A stretch of 43,776 nt of DNA, from NCBI GenBank assembly GCA_964511575.1, contig CAZEFM010000022.1, positions 1 through 43,776 of the forward strand, read 5' to 3'. Under the pieces are notes generated by a model that was given only the letters and a program-made list of their open reading frames with translations, did no database searches and had not been told where the DNA came from. This DNA is from CALKHT01 sp964511575 (GTDB lineage Bacteria; Planctomycetota; Phycisphaerae; Phycisphaerales; Phycisphaeraceae). Within the stretch, counting starts at the first letter, position 1. Every line of letters starts with the position of its first letter. Position numbers and translations under genes: made by a program. Shown here one piece after another: positions 24,952 to 33,054 of the stretch.

Positions 24952-26261
24952 CCGTCGTGCCGCCCCTGAGTCGTGACGCCATCGAAGCGACGCAACTCGC
25001 GCATCTGCGCAAGCTGCTGGCCGCGCTGTCGACCAACCGCTTCTACGCACCGCAACTCAAGGCCGCCAAACTCAACGGCACCATCGACAGCCTCGACGCA
25101 TTCACCCGTGCGATGCCGTTCACCACCAAGGCACAACTCGCTCAGGATCAGTGCGACCACCCGCCCTACGGCTCCAACCTCACCTTCGACCTCGAGCGAT
25201 ACACCCGATACAACCAGACCAGCGCCACCACCGGCGTGCCCATGCGCTGGCTCGACACGCCCGACAGTTGGCAGGCACTGCTCGACGTCTGGAAGCGCGT
25301 CTTCGATGCGGCCGATGTCACCACGACCGATCGCATCTTCTTCGCCTTTTCCTTCGGGCCTTTTCTGGGTTTCTGGACCGCGTTTGAAGCGGCCACGCAA
25401 CTCGGCGCGCTGGCGATTCCCGGCGGAGGCATGAGCAGTGCCGCGCGACTCGCCGCCATCCTCGACAACCACGCCACCGTCCTGTGCTGCACGCCTACTT
25501 ACGCCATTCGCCTTGCCGAAGTCGCCGCACAGGACAACATCGACCTCACCCGCTCGACGGTGCGCCGCATCATCGTCGCCGGCGAACCGGGCGGCAGCGT
25601 TCCCGCCACACGACAGCGGATCGAACAGGCCTGGCCCAACGCACGCGTCGTCGATCATCACGGCATGACCGAGGTCGGCCCCGTCAGCTACGAAAACCCC
25701 CACCACCGCGGCATCCTCCACATCGTTGAAGATGCGTTTCTCCCCGAGCTCATCGACCCGCACACGCTCGAGCCGCTCGACTGGACCAGCGCTGCCGCCG
25801 ATTCCGAAAGTCTCATGGGTGAACTCGTGCTCACCACGCTCAGGCGGATCGGTTCGCCGCTGCTGCGTTACCGTACCGGTGATCTGGTGCGCATCAGCAG
25901 TCGCCCCGCTGCCGAGTTGAACACCGCGGAGATGCCGCTGGATGGCGGGATCCTCGGGCGGGCTGACGACATGGTCGTGGTGCGCGGGGTCAACGTGTAC
26001 CCCAGTGCGATCGATCAGATCATTCGCAGCGACGATGCTGTCGCCGAATATCGCGTCGAAGTCGCCTCACAGCGTGGCATGACGGAACTCGCGATCACGG
26101 TCGAACCCGTGGCAACGTGCAATGACGGCACCGAATTATGTCAACGCCTCGAACAGGCGCTCCGCCGGTCGCTGCAACTGCGCATTCCCGTACAACTCGG
26201 CGCCGACCTGCCCCGTTTCGAAATGAAAGCCAAACGTTGGATTCGTCAGACAAACCCGTAA
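24948..26261 (+). CDS. PaaK-like adenylate-forming acyl-CoA ligase
   Basis: A 437-residue phenylacetate-CoA ligase-type enzyme, activating a carboxylic acid through an acyl adenylate and probably joining it to CoA. Motifs: TSATTGVPMRW (91-101, phosphate loop, Ala in place of the usual Gly), HHGMTEVGP (237-245, adenine motif), RYRTGDL (307-313), GRADDMVVVRGVNVYPSAID (337-356, lid hinge), and a near-terminal lysine in FEMKAKRWI. This is full PaaK length, unlike the shorter ligase at 13692. Aryl acids are the commonest substrates of the family, in line with the chorismate lyase-like gene nearby. ATG 24948 overlaps the previous stop. A gap of 70 bases separates it from the ABC genes. Confidence 0.88.
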   Translation: MTVVPPLSRDAIEATQLAHLRKLLAALSTNRFYAPQLKAAKLNGTIDSLDAFTRAMPFTTKAQLAQDQCDHPPYGSNLTFDLERYTRYNQTSATTGVPMRWLDTPDSWQALLDVWKRVFDAADVTTTDRIFFAFSFGPFLGFWTAFEAATQLGALAIPGGGMSSAARLAAILDNHATVLCCTPTYAIRLAEVAAQDNIDLTRSTVRRIIVAGEPGGSVPATRQRIEQAWPNARVVDHHGMTEVGPVSYENPHHRGILHIVEDAFLPELIDPHTLEPLDWTSAAADSESLMGELVLTTLRRIGSPLLRYRTGDLVRISSRPAAELNTAEMPLDGGILGRADDMVVVRGVNVYPSAIDQIIRSDDAVAEYRVEVASQRGMTELAITVEPVATCNDGTELCQRLEQALRRSLQLRIPVQLGADLPRFEMKAKRWIRQTNP

Positions 26262-26331
26262 CGCACCCGCGACAACCGCCGCTCGCGGCTTCGCGCAAAC
26301 CAACCGCCTCCGCACCGCGCCCCCTTTTCGG

Positions 26332-27099
26332 ATGAACCCCACCACCAACCAACCCGACTCCATGCACGAAGCGACGCCCACTTCCGTCACGCCGTTGCTG
26401 CAGCTCATCGATGTCACGATGCGTTACGAGCAGGTTGCCGGTTCCGCCGCCGATGCGCCGCCCGTGTTGCGCAACATCGATCTCACCGTCGCCCGCGGCG
26501 AATCGCTCGCCATCATGGGGCCCTCCGGTTCGGGCAAAAGCACGCTGCTCAACATCATCGGCGCGCTGGATCGCCCCACCGCCGGCCGCGTCCTGCTCGA
26601 AGGCGTCGACCTCGCCACCCAGGATGACAACGCGCTGGCGACGCTGCGCAATCAACGCGTCGGCTTCGTGTTTCAGTCGCACCACCTCCTGCCGCAGTGC
26701 ACCGCATTGGAAAACGTCCTGCTGCCCACGCTCGTCCTCAGCCCCGCCGACCGCCGCCTGGCGCAACCACGTGCCATCGAACTGCTCACACGCGTCGGCC
26801 TCGAAACGCGCATGCATCATCGACCGGGGCAACTCTCCGGCGGCGAACGTCAGCGCGTCGCCCTGGTACGCGCGCTCATCAACCAACCCGCGCTCCTGCT
26901 GGCCGATGAACCCACCGGCGCGCTCGATCGCCAGCGGGCCGATGAACTCGCCGAACTGCTCGTCGCGCTCAACCGCGAGGAGAACGTCACGCTCATCGTC
27001 GTCACCCACACCCCATCGCTCGCCCGACACATGCAACGAACGCTGCACCTGCGCGATGGTCAACTCGTGGAGGCCGCCAACACGGGAGCCGACGCGTGA
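26332..27099 (+). CDS. ABC transporter ATP-binding protein, LolD/MacB type
   Basis: A 255-residue ABC ATPase. All motifs are intact: Walker A GPSGSGKST (63-71), Q-loop VFQSHHLLP (Gln115), signature QLSGGERQR (167-175), Walker B ALLLADEP (187-194) with the D-loop GALD, and switch His226 in VVTHTP. The LNIIGALDRPTAG and TGALD wording is typical of the LolD/MacB/FtsE group, which powers lipoprotein release, mechanotransmission or export rather than uptake. It overlaps its permease by four bases (GTGA at 27096). ATG 26332 is used; ATG 26362 in frame is also possible. Transport of the cluster's product is a reasonable but unproven guess. Confidence 0.95.
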   Translation: MNPTTNQPDSMHEATPTSVTPLLQLIDVTMRYEQVAGSAADAPPVLRNIDLTVARGESLAIMGPSGSGKSTLLNIIGALDRPTAGRVLLEGVDLATQDDNALATLRNQRVGFVFQSHHLLPQCTALENVLLPTLVLSPADRRLAQPRAIELLTRVGLETRMHHRPGQLSGGERQRVALVRALINQPALLLADEPTGALDRQRADELAELLVALNREENVTLIVVTHTPSLARHMQRTLHLRDGQLVEAANTGADA

Positions 27100-30000
27100 G
27101 CATGTTCCGCCTCATCCTGCAGAGCCTGCGCTACTACTGGCAGGCGCAGCTTGCCGTGGCGCTGGGCGCAGCCGTCGGCGCAGCCGTGCTCATCGGCGCG
27201 CTCGTCGTGGGCGACTCCGTCTCCCACAGCCTCACGCGCATGGCCCTGGCGCGCATCGGACAGGTCCACCTCGCACTCAACGCGCACGACCGCTTCTTTT
27301 CCGATGAACTGGCGCGCCGCGTGAGCGACCAGCTCAACGCGCCGGTGGCGCCCGTCCTGCATCGGCTCGGCATCGCCGCCACCGGCGACGGCAGCGCACG
27401 TGCCAACGGCGTCAACCTCTTGGGCGTCGATCAACGCTTCTGGCAACTTGCACCCCACGACGTCCACGACGCCAACCACGACGGCGCCCCGCCCAACCCC
27501 GGCCCCGGCGAAGCGGCCATCAACCAACGACTCGCGCAACAACTCAACGTCCGCGAAGGCGACCGCATCGTCATCCGCGTGGAACAACCCGGCACGTTGC
27601 CGCGCGACATGCCTCTCGCTTCCGATGAAGACGTCACCATCGCATTGCCCGTGCGCATCATCGCGGTGATCGGCGATGAACACTTCGGTCGATTCAGTCT
27701 GCAGGCCAATCAGACGCCGCCGTTCAACGCGTTCGTATCACTCCCGTGGATGCAGGCGCAGATCAGCATGTCGGGCCGCGCCAACATGCTCCTCGCCGGC
27801 CATGGCGACGCCGCCGCCCCACCCACCTTCCCGGAAGCCAATCGGGCCGTGCAGTTGCAATGGCGCGCCAGCGATGCCGAGATCGAGCTGTTGCCCGCCC
27901 GCAACGACACACAACAGGAACTGCGCAGCCGACGCGTTTTCCTTGATGCGCCCATCCAGCACGCTGCGGTTCAAATCCCGCACGACGGCGCGGTCGGCAT
28001 CCTCACCTACTTCGTCAACAGCCTCACCATCAACGACACATCCACGCCCTACTCGATGGTCGCCGCCATCGGCACGCTTGATGACGATGCATCGCTACCC
28101 GATGAATACGCGCAGCTCGTGCCACCCGACATGCACGATGATGAGATCGTCATCAACACCTGGCTCGCCGACGATCTGAACGCTGCCGTCGGCGACACGA
28201 TCGTCATGAGCTACTTCATCATCGGGCCACAGCGAAAGCTCATCGAGGTGACGGGCACGTTCCGCGTCCGCGCCATCGTGCCGATCGAAGGCCTCGCCGC
28301 CGATCAGCAGCTCATGCCCGCCTACCCCGGCATCGCCGATGCCGACCACTGTCGCGACTGGAAGCCGGGCACGCCGATCGACCTCGACCGCATCCGCGAC
28401 AAGGATGAAGCCTACTGGGACGACCATCGCGGCACCCCCAAGGCGTTCATCACCCTTAAAGCCGGGCAACGCATGTGGGCCAATCGCTTCGGCAGCCTCA
28501 CAGCCGTGCGCTATGTCACCAACCAACCCGCTGCCGATATCGAACGCGCGTTGCTCGCACACCTCGAGCCCGCACAGGTCGGGCTCATCTTCACCGATGT
28601 TCGTCAACCCGCTCTGAATGCCAGCGCGCAGGCTTTGGACTTCGGCGCACTCTTTCTGGCGCTGAGTTTCTTCCTCGTTGTCGCCGCGCTGCTGCTCACG
28701 GCGTTGCTTTTCGTGTTCGGCGTGGAGCAGCGCAGCGCCTCCATCGGCACGATGCTCGCCGTCGGTTTCCAGCCGCGACAGGTGCGACGGCTGCTCCTGG
28801 GTGAAGGACTTGCCCTCTCCATCGTCGGCGCGATCATCGGCACCGGTGCGGGATTGCTCTACACGCGTGCCGTCCTCGCCGCACTTGCCAGCATCTGGCG
28901 TGATGCCGTGGGAACCAGCGACATCGCGTTTCATGCCGAGCCGCGCACCATCGTGATCGGCATCGTCTCGTCGATCACGGTGTCGATGCTCGCCATCGCC
29001 TGGACGCTTCGCCGTCAGGGTCGCCAACCCGTGCGGCAGTTGCTCGCCAGCGGTGCATCGAGCGGCGCCGCCCTTTTCACCGCGCATCGTTCGCGCTTCG
29101 CAAGCGTCATCGCCGCGATCTGCCTTGTCGCCGCGATCGCCATTGCCGCGTTCGCCCCCAGCGACAGTGCCCAGGCCGCCGCCGGCGCATTCTTCGGTAG
29201 CGGCGCGTTGCTGATGTTCGCGGGCATCGCACTGTCGAAATGGTGGCTCGGCCGCGCCGCCGCCCATGCCAACACCGCCGCCCTCTCCATCGCCGCCATC
29301 GGTGCGCGAAGCGCTGCGCGGCGCAGCGGACGGAGCCTCGCCACCATCACGCTGCTTGCGTGCGGCGTCTTCCTCCTGCTCGCCGTCGGCGCGTTCTACC
29401 GCACCCCCGTTGACGATCCGACCATCCGCTCCTCCGGCACGGGCGGGTTCACCCTCTTGGGCGAGGCACAACTGCCGCTGCTGCATGACCTGGCCGATCC
29501 GCGCAGCCGCGAGGAACTCGGCCTCGATGCCGATGAACTCACCGGCGTCGACTACGTGCCCCTGCGCGTCCGCGAAGGTGACGATGCGAGCTGCCTCAAC
29601 CTCAACCGCGCCCAGCAGCCCCGCCTGCTCGGCGTTGAGCCGGAACTCCTCGCCAGCCGCGGCGCGTTCGACATCACCAGCGTCCTGCCCCAGTTCTCGG
29701 TCAACGACTGGTCCATTCTCAACGTCGCGCTCGACGGCGATGCACTGCCCGCGATTGCCGATCAGGCCACCGTGCAATGGGCGTTGCAAACCAAGCTCGG
29801 TGCAACCATCGACTACATCGACGAGCGTGGCCGAACGTTTTCAGTGCAGATCGTTGGCGTCATTGCCGACTCGATCCTGCAGGGCAACCTCATCGTTGCG
29901 GAGGATCGCCTGCTCGAGCGATTCCCTTCCGTCACCGGTTACCGCATGCTGCTGATCGATGCGCCGCCGGATCGTGCCGCGGACGTTTCCGCTGCCCTCA

Positions 30001-30452
30001 CCCGCGCGCTGGAGGATGTGGGCATGCAGGTGACGCCGACGCGCGATCGCCTCGCTGCGTTCAACGCGGTCAACAACACCTACCTCGCCATTTTTCAGGC
30101 GCTGGGAGCGCTCGGACTGGTACTCGGCAGCGTCGGGCTGGGCATCGTCGTCCTGCGCAACGTGCTGGAACGACGACAGGAGCTGGCGATGCTGCGAGCC
30201 GTGGGCTATCGCGCCTCGGCGATCCGCTGGCTGGTGTTCAGCGAGCACACGCTGCTGCTGGCGATGGGGTTGCTCGTCGGTCTCCTCGCCGCCGCTGTGG
30301 CTGTCGCGCCGACGCTGGGCGCGATCGGCGGATCGCACCTGCCGACCGGTCTCGCCATCGCCGCCGTCCTCATCAGCGGCCTGCTGTGGGTCTACGCCGC
30401 CACCACCTTCGCCACCCAAGGCTCCCCCCGCGCCGCCCTTCAGCAGGAATGA
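27096..30452 (+). CDS. Very large FtsX-type ABC permease
   Basis: A 1,118-residue permease of the FtsX/MacB/LolE group, more than twice the length of typical members. One membrane helix lies near the N terminus (about 17-40), then a long extracytoplasmic region to about 505. A first FtsX-like block follows, with FVFGVEQRSASIGTMLAVGF. Further helices lie near 620-640, 665-712 and 750-770, then a second extracytoplasmic region, and a final FtsX block with VLERRQELAMLRAVGYRASA and a closing TQGSPRAALQ. The duplicated layout suggests one polypeptide supplying both halves of the permease. Start GTG 27096, or ATG 27102. It ends the co-oriented run and is followed by an inverted repeat. Confidence 0.9.
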   Translation: MSMFRLILQSLRYYWQAQLAVALGAAVGAAVLIGALVVGDSVSHSLTRMALARIGQVHLALNAHDRFFSDELARRVSDQLNAPVAPVLHRLGIAATGDGSARANGVNLLGVDQRFWQLAPHDVHDANHDGAPPNPGPGEAAINQRLAQQLNVREGDRIVIRVEQPGTLPRDMPLASDEDVTIALPVRIIAVIGDEHFGRFSLQANQTPPFNAFVSLPWMQAQISMSGRANMLLAGHGDAAAPPTFPEANRAVQLQWRASDAEIELLPARNDTQQELRSRRVFLDAPIQHAAVQIPHDGAVGILTYFVNSLTINDTSTPYSMVAAIGTLDDDASLPDEYAQLVPPDMHDDEIVINTWLADDLNAAVGDTIVMSYFIIGPQRKLIEVTGTFRVRAIVPIEGLAADQQLMPAYPGIADADHCRDWKPGTPIDLDRIRDKDEAYWDDHRGTPKAFITLKAGQRMWANRFGSLTAVRYVTNQPAADIERALLAHLEPAQVGLIFTDVRQPALNASAQALDFGALFLALSFFLVVAALLLTALLFVFGVEQRSASIGTMLAVGFQPRQVRRLLLGEGLALSIVGAIIGTGAGLLYTRAVLAALASIWRDAVGTSDIAFHAEPRTIVIGIVSSITVSMLAIAWTLRRQGRQPVRQLLASGASSGAALFTAHRSRFASVIAAICLVAAIAIAAFAPSDSAQAAAGAFFGSGALLMFAGIALSKWWLGRAAAHANTAALSIAAIGARSAARRSGRSLATITLLACGVFLLLAVGAFYRTPVDDPTIRSSGTGGFTLLGEAQLPLLHDLADPRSREELGLDADELTGVDYVPLRVREGDDASCLNLNRAQQPRLLGVEPELLASRGAFDITSVLPQFSVNDWSILNVALDGDALPAIADQATVQWALQTKLGATIDYIDERGRTFSVQIVGVIADSILQGNLIVAEDRLLERFPSVTGYRMLLIDAPPDRAADVSAALTRALEDVGMQVTPTRDRLAAFNAVNNTYLAIFQALGALGLVLGSVGLGIVVLRNVLERRQELAMLRAVGYRASAIRWLVFSEHTLLLAMGLLVGLLAAAVAVAPTLGAIGGSHLPTGLAIAAVLISGLLWVYAATTFATQGSPRAALQQE

Positions 30453-30460
30453 GGGGGAGG

Positions 30461-30542
30461 ATTTGGTGATGTGGTGAGGTGGTGAAATCGAAACATGTCC
30501 GTCGTGCAGTCACCAAATCGCCAAATCACCACATCACCAAAT
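30461..30542. repeat. 17-bp perfect inverted repeat, TGGTGAT-rich
   Basis: ATTTGGTGATGTGGTGA (30461-30477) is exactly complementary to TCACCACATCACCAAAT (30526-30542), around 48 bases that contain further CACCAAATC words. It could form a long hairpin. There is no T run, so it is not a standard terminator. In style (short TCAC/TAATCAC-like words) it recalls the repeats around the IVP gene at 14787-15284. Confidence 0.85.
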
Positions 30543-30584
30543 GCACCAAAACCCCCCTCACTTTCGTTTTCCGCGCGGGTCCGC

Positions 30585-30590
30585 TAGAAT
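30585..30590 (+). promoter_or_regulatory. Candidate -10 element of efp
   Basis: TAGAAT matches five of six bases of the -10 consensus, 40 bases before the efp start. The -35 region at the expected distance (TTTCGT) is poor, so this is only a candidate. Confidence 0.35.
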
Positions 30591-30629
30591 TCTCGCCCCC
30601 AAGCACCGGCATTCTCAGGAGTCAGAACC

Positions 30630-31184
30630 TTGAAGTCGACCGATCTGCGGCCCGGAATGGCTATCAAAATGGATGGCCAGGTCTACGTCATCACCCAGTA
30701 CACCCACGTCACACCCGGCAACCTGCGAGCCTTCGTTCAGGTCAAGCTCAAGCGGATCAGTGACGGCGCGGGGCTGGAAAAACGCCTGCGCAGCGGCGAA
30801 GAGGTCGAGCGCATCGACCTGGACCGCCGCAACATGGAGTACCTCTACTCCGAAGCCGCGGGCCCCGTCTTCATGGACATGGAAACCTACGACCAGGTGA
30901 CCATCGACGCGGACATGGTCGGCGACGCGATCCTCTACCTCAAGCCCAACACGCAGGCGACCGTCCTCTTCGCCGAGGGCAAGCCCGTCTCGCTGGAACT
31001 GCCCAAGACGGTTGACCTGGAAGTGACGGACACCCCGCCGGGCATCAAGGGCGCCACCGCCACCAACCAGCTCAAGGAGGCGACGCTGGAGACCGGCCTC
31101 AAGACCCGCGTGCCACCGTTCATCGAAGTGGGTGAGATCGTCCGCATCAGCACGGAAACGGGTGAATACCAGTCCCGCGCCTGA
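30630..31184 (+). CDS. efp: Elongation factor P
   Basis: A 184-residue EF-P, the ribosome-binding factor that relieves stalling at polyproline. The N-terminal KOW-like domain has LRPGMAIKMDGQVYVI, the central domain LDRRNMEYLYSEAAGPVFMD, and the C-terminal OB domain the signature KGATATNQLKEATLETGLKT. The tip loop reads HVTPGNLRAFVQVKL: Asn31 stands where E. coli EF-P has the modified Lys34 and where EarP-type EF-P has Arg. So the usual beta-lysyl, rhamnosyl and 5-aminopentanol modifications cannot occur at that residue. The start is TTG 30630, supported by CAGGAG at 30616-30621 and by the family N terminus. It has its own terminator, so it is monocistronic. Confidence 0.96.
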   Translation: MKSTDLRPGMAIKMDGQVYVITQYTHVTPGNLRAFVQVKLKRISDGAGLEKRLRSGEEVERIDLDRRNMEYLYSEAAGPVFMDMETYDQVTIDADMVGDAILYLKPNTQATVLFAEGKPVSLELPKTVDLEVTDTPPGIKGATATNQLKEATLETGLKTRVPPFIEVGEIVRISTETGEYQSRA

Positions 31185-31213
31185 TCGCCCCGCCTTTTTG
31201 TTCCAACCCGAAG

Positions 31214-31240
31214 CCCGGGGATGCCATCCCCGGGTTTTTC
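31214..31240 (+). terminator. Rho-independent terminator of efp
   Basis: CCCGGGGAT (31214-31222) pairs perfectly with ATCCCCGGG (31226-31234) across a 3-base loop, then TTTTT. It lies 30 bases after the efp stop. Confidence 0.95.
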
Positions 31241-31387
31241 TTTGCGCCTCCTTATTTTCTGTAACGCTCCGCAACATTCCTTGAAGAACTCAGGGGGCAT
31301 TGTGTTGTCCCATGCGCGCGTTCACTCACGGCAGGCGGTCGCCTGTCGACTGGCTTCATTCTGCCCATTTTTTCCGAGGAGGTTGCG

Positions 31388-32914
31388 ATGCGTGATTCAC
31401 GGCAACGGGGGATGGCGGCTGCGGCAACGGTGGCGCTCATTACACAGACCGCGGCATTCGGCTCCAGAACGCCGGACGCCCGCGATGGGTTGCCCAGCAT
31501 TCCAATGGGCCAGCACCAGGTCAAACTCGAGATCATGGCCGACGGTCTCGCCGGGCTGGCGCCCAACAACGGCGGATTTCAGCTCTCCCCCAGCGATCTG
31601 GCGCACGACTCCACCGGCAGGCTGTTCGTGACGACGCTGGGCGGCGTGGTGCGACTGATCGACGCGAACGGCAACCTGCAGGACCAGCCCTTCCTCACCA
31701 AGAGTCAGACCAACACCACCACCGCCAGCAACGGCGAATGGGGCATGTCCAGCATCGTGTTCCACCCCGATTTCGCCGTGAAGGGCGCGGCTGGCTACGG
31801 CAAGTTCTACACCATCACCACCGAGGCGGGATGGGCCAACGGCGGCAACTTCGACTTCGGCGCCAACGCCAACAGCCATCAGGACGTCGTCAAGGAGTGG
31901 ACGCTCGCCGACCACACCGCCAACGTCTGGGGTGCCAACCCCGGCGACTCCAGCCGAACGCTTTTCCGCGTCGGCCAGCCCGGGCAGCCGCACAACGTCG
32001 TCGATCTGGCATTCGGCCCCGACAAAATGCTCTACATTTCCAGCGGTGACGGCGGCTTCGGCAATCAGATCGAGTCGCAGAATCCCGGCAACGTCTACGG
32101 CAACATCCTGCGCATCGATCCGCTGCGAACCAGCGGCGACGGCATCGCACGGGCATCCGACAACGGTCAGTACGGCATCCCCGATGACAACCCGTTCGTC
32201 GACAAGTCCGGATACATGGGCGAAGTCTATGCCTACGGGTTCCGCAGCCCGTTTCGCATGAACTTCGACCGTGAAACGGGCGACCTGTGGGTCGGCGATG
32301 TCGGACAGGGACGCATCGAGGAGGTCAATCTCGTCGTGGCCGGGGGGAATTACGGCTGGAACATGAAGGAAGGCCAGTTCCGCTCGGGGCAGAGCGCCGG
32401 CTGCTGCCGTGTGGAACCGGACACCCCCGAACTCAACTCGGGCATCACCCTCCGCGAGATGTACAACCTCATCGACCCGGTCTTCGAATACGACCACGAG
32501 GACGGGCTGTGCATCATCGGCGGGTTCGTGTATCGCGGAAAGCTGCTGCCCGAGCTGCGCGGCATGTACATTTTCGCTGATCTGGGCGAGCAGCGCCCCA
32601 CGGCACGGCTTTTCTACGGCGACCCGGCGACGGGCGAAATTTTCGAGTTCCTCATTGACCCCACCGGCGACAAGTTCATCGACAACCTCAATTCCACGTC
32701 TGACGGCTCGTTGCTGTCCCTGCCGGAGCGAATCATCAGCATCGGCGAGGACGAAAACGGTGAAATTTACCTCGTCGCGGTCGGCCGCGACCCGCGCCAG
32801 GGCGGTGGAATCGATGGCATGATCATTCGCGTCGTGCCCGAGCCGACGAGCATGACGCTGCTACTGGCTGGTTCGGTGCTGGCAATGTACCGTCGACGCG
32901 GTTCAAACCGTTGA
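31388..32914 (+). CDS. PEP-CTERM glucose/sorbosone dehydrogenase-family protein
   Basis: A 508-residue exported protein of the soluble glucose/sorbosone dehydrogenase family, a six-bladed propeller that in true enzymes holds PQQ and oxidises sugars. Family blocks: GMSSIVFHPDF, PHNVVDLAFGPDKMLYISSG, VYGNILRIDP, YAYGFRSPFRMNFDRETGD and VGGNYGW-like AGGNYGWNMKEG. Secretion is by an N-terminal signal (about 1-24). The C terminus (483-508) is a PEP-CTERM tail: VPEPTS, hydrophobic core, then RRRGSNR, so the enzyme is sorted by an exosortase and likely tethered or surface-released. Start ATG 31388 follows GAGGAGG. Sugar specificity is unknown, and it could have lost cofactor binding. Confidence 0.88.
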   Translation: MRDSRQRGMAAAATVALITQTAAFGSRTPDARDGLPSIPMGQHQVKLEIMADGLAGLAPNNGGFQLSPSDLAHDSTGRLFVTTLGGVVRLIDANGNLQDQPFLTKSQTNTTTASNGEWGMSSIVFHPDFAVKGAAGYGKFYTITTEAGWANGGNFDFGANANSHQDVVKEWTLADHTANVWGANPGDSSRTLFRVGQPGQPHNVVDLAFGPDKMLYISSGDGGFGNQIESQNPGNVYGNILRIDPLRTSGDGIARASDNGQYGIPDDNPFVDKSGYMGEVYAYGFRSPFRMNFDRETGDLWVGDVGQGRIEEVNLVVAGGNYGWNMKEGQFRSGQSAGCCRVEPDTPELNSGITLREMYNLIDPVFEYDHEDGLCIIGGFVYRGKLLPELRGMYIFADLGEQRPTARLFYGDPATGEIFEFLIDPTGDKFIDNLNSTSDGSLLSLPERIISIGEDENGEIYLVAVGRDPRQGGGIDGMIIRVVPEPTSMTLLLAGSVLAMYRRRGSNR

Positions 32915-32963
32915 GAACAGGGACGTTCGCTTCGGCCTGAGCCGTGCGATCAGCCATGTTTTG

Positions 32964-32981
32964 CGGTATCCTTAGATACCG
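32964..32981. promoter_or_regulatory. Palindrome upstream of the Gfo/Idh gene
   Basis: CGGTATC, four bases (CTTA), then GATACCG: a perfect 18-base dyad, 74 bases before the ATG at 33055. It could be an operator or a small leader hairpin. Confidence 0.3.
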
Positions 32982-33054
32982 GGCGGCGTTGCGGATTTGC
33001 CTTCGTCGCGTCGCGATTCATCACAACCACTTAACGTTTGTGAAGGAGCACCAT

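Noticed and set aside
11786..30452. Aryl-polyene, flexirubin or ladderane-type cluster
   Set aside because: No ketosynthase, acyl carrier protein, dehydratase or phytoene-desaturase-like gene is in the window, so the standard labels do not fit, although missing parts could lie elsewhere in the genome.
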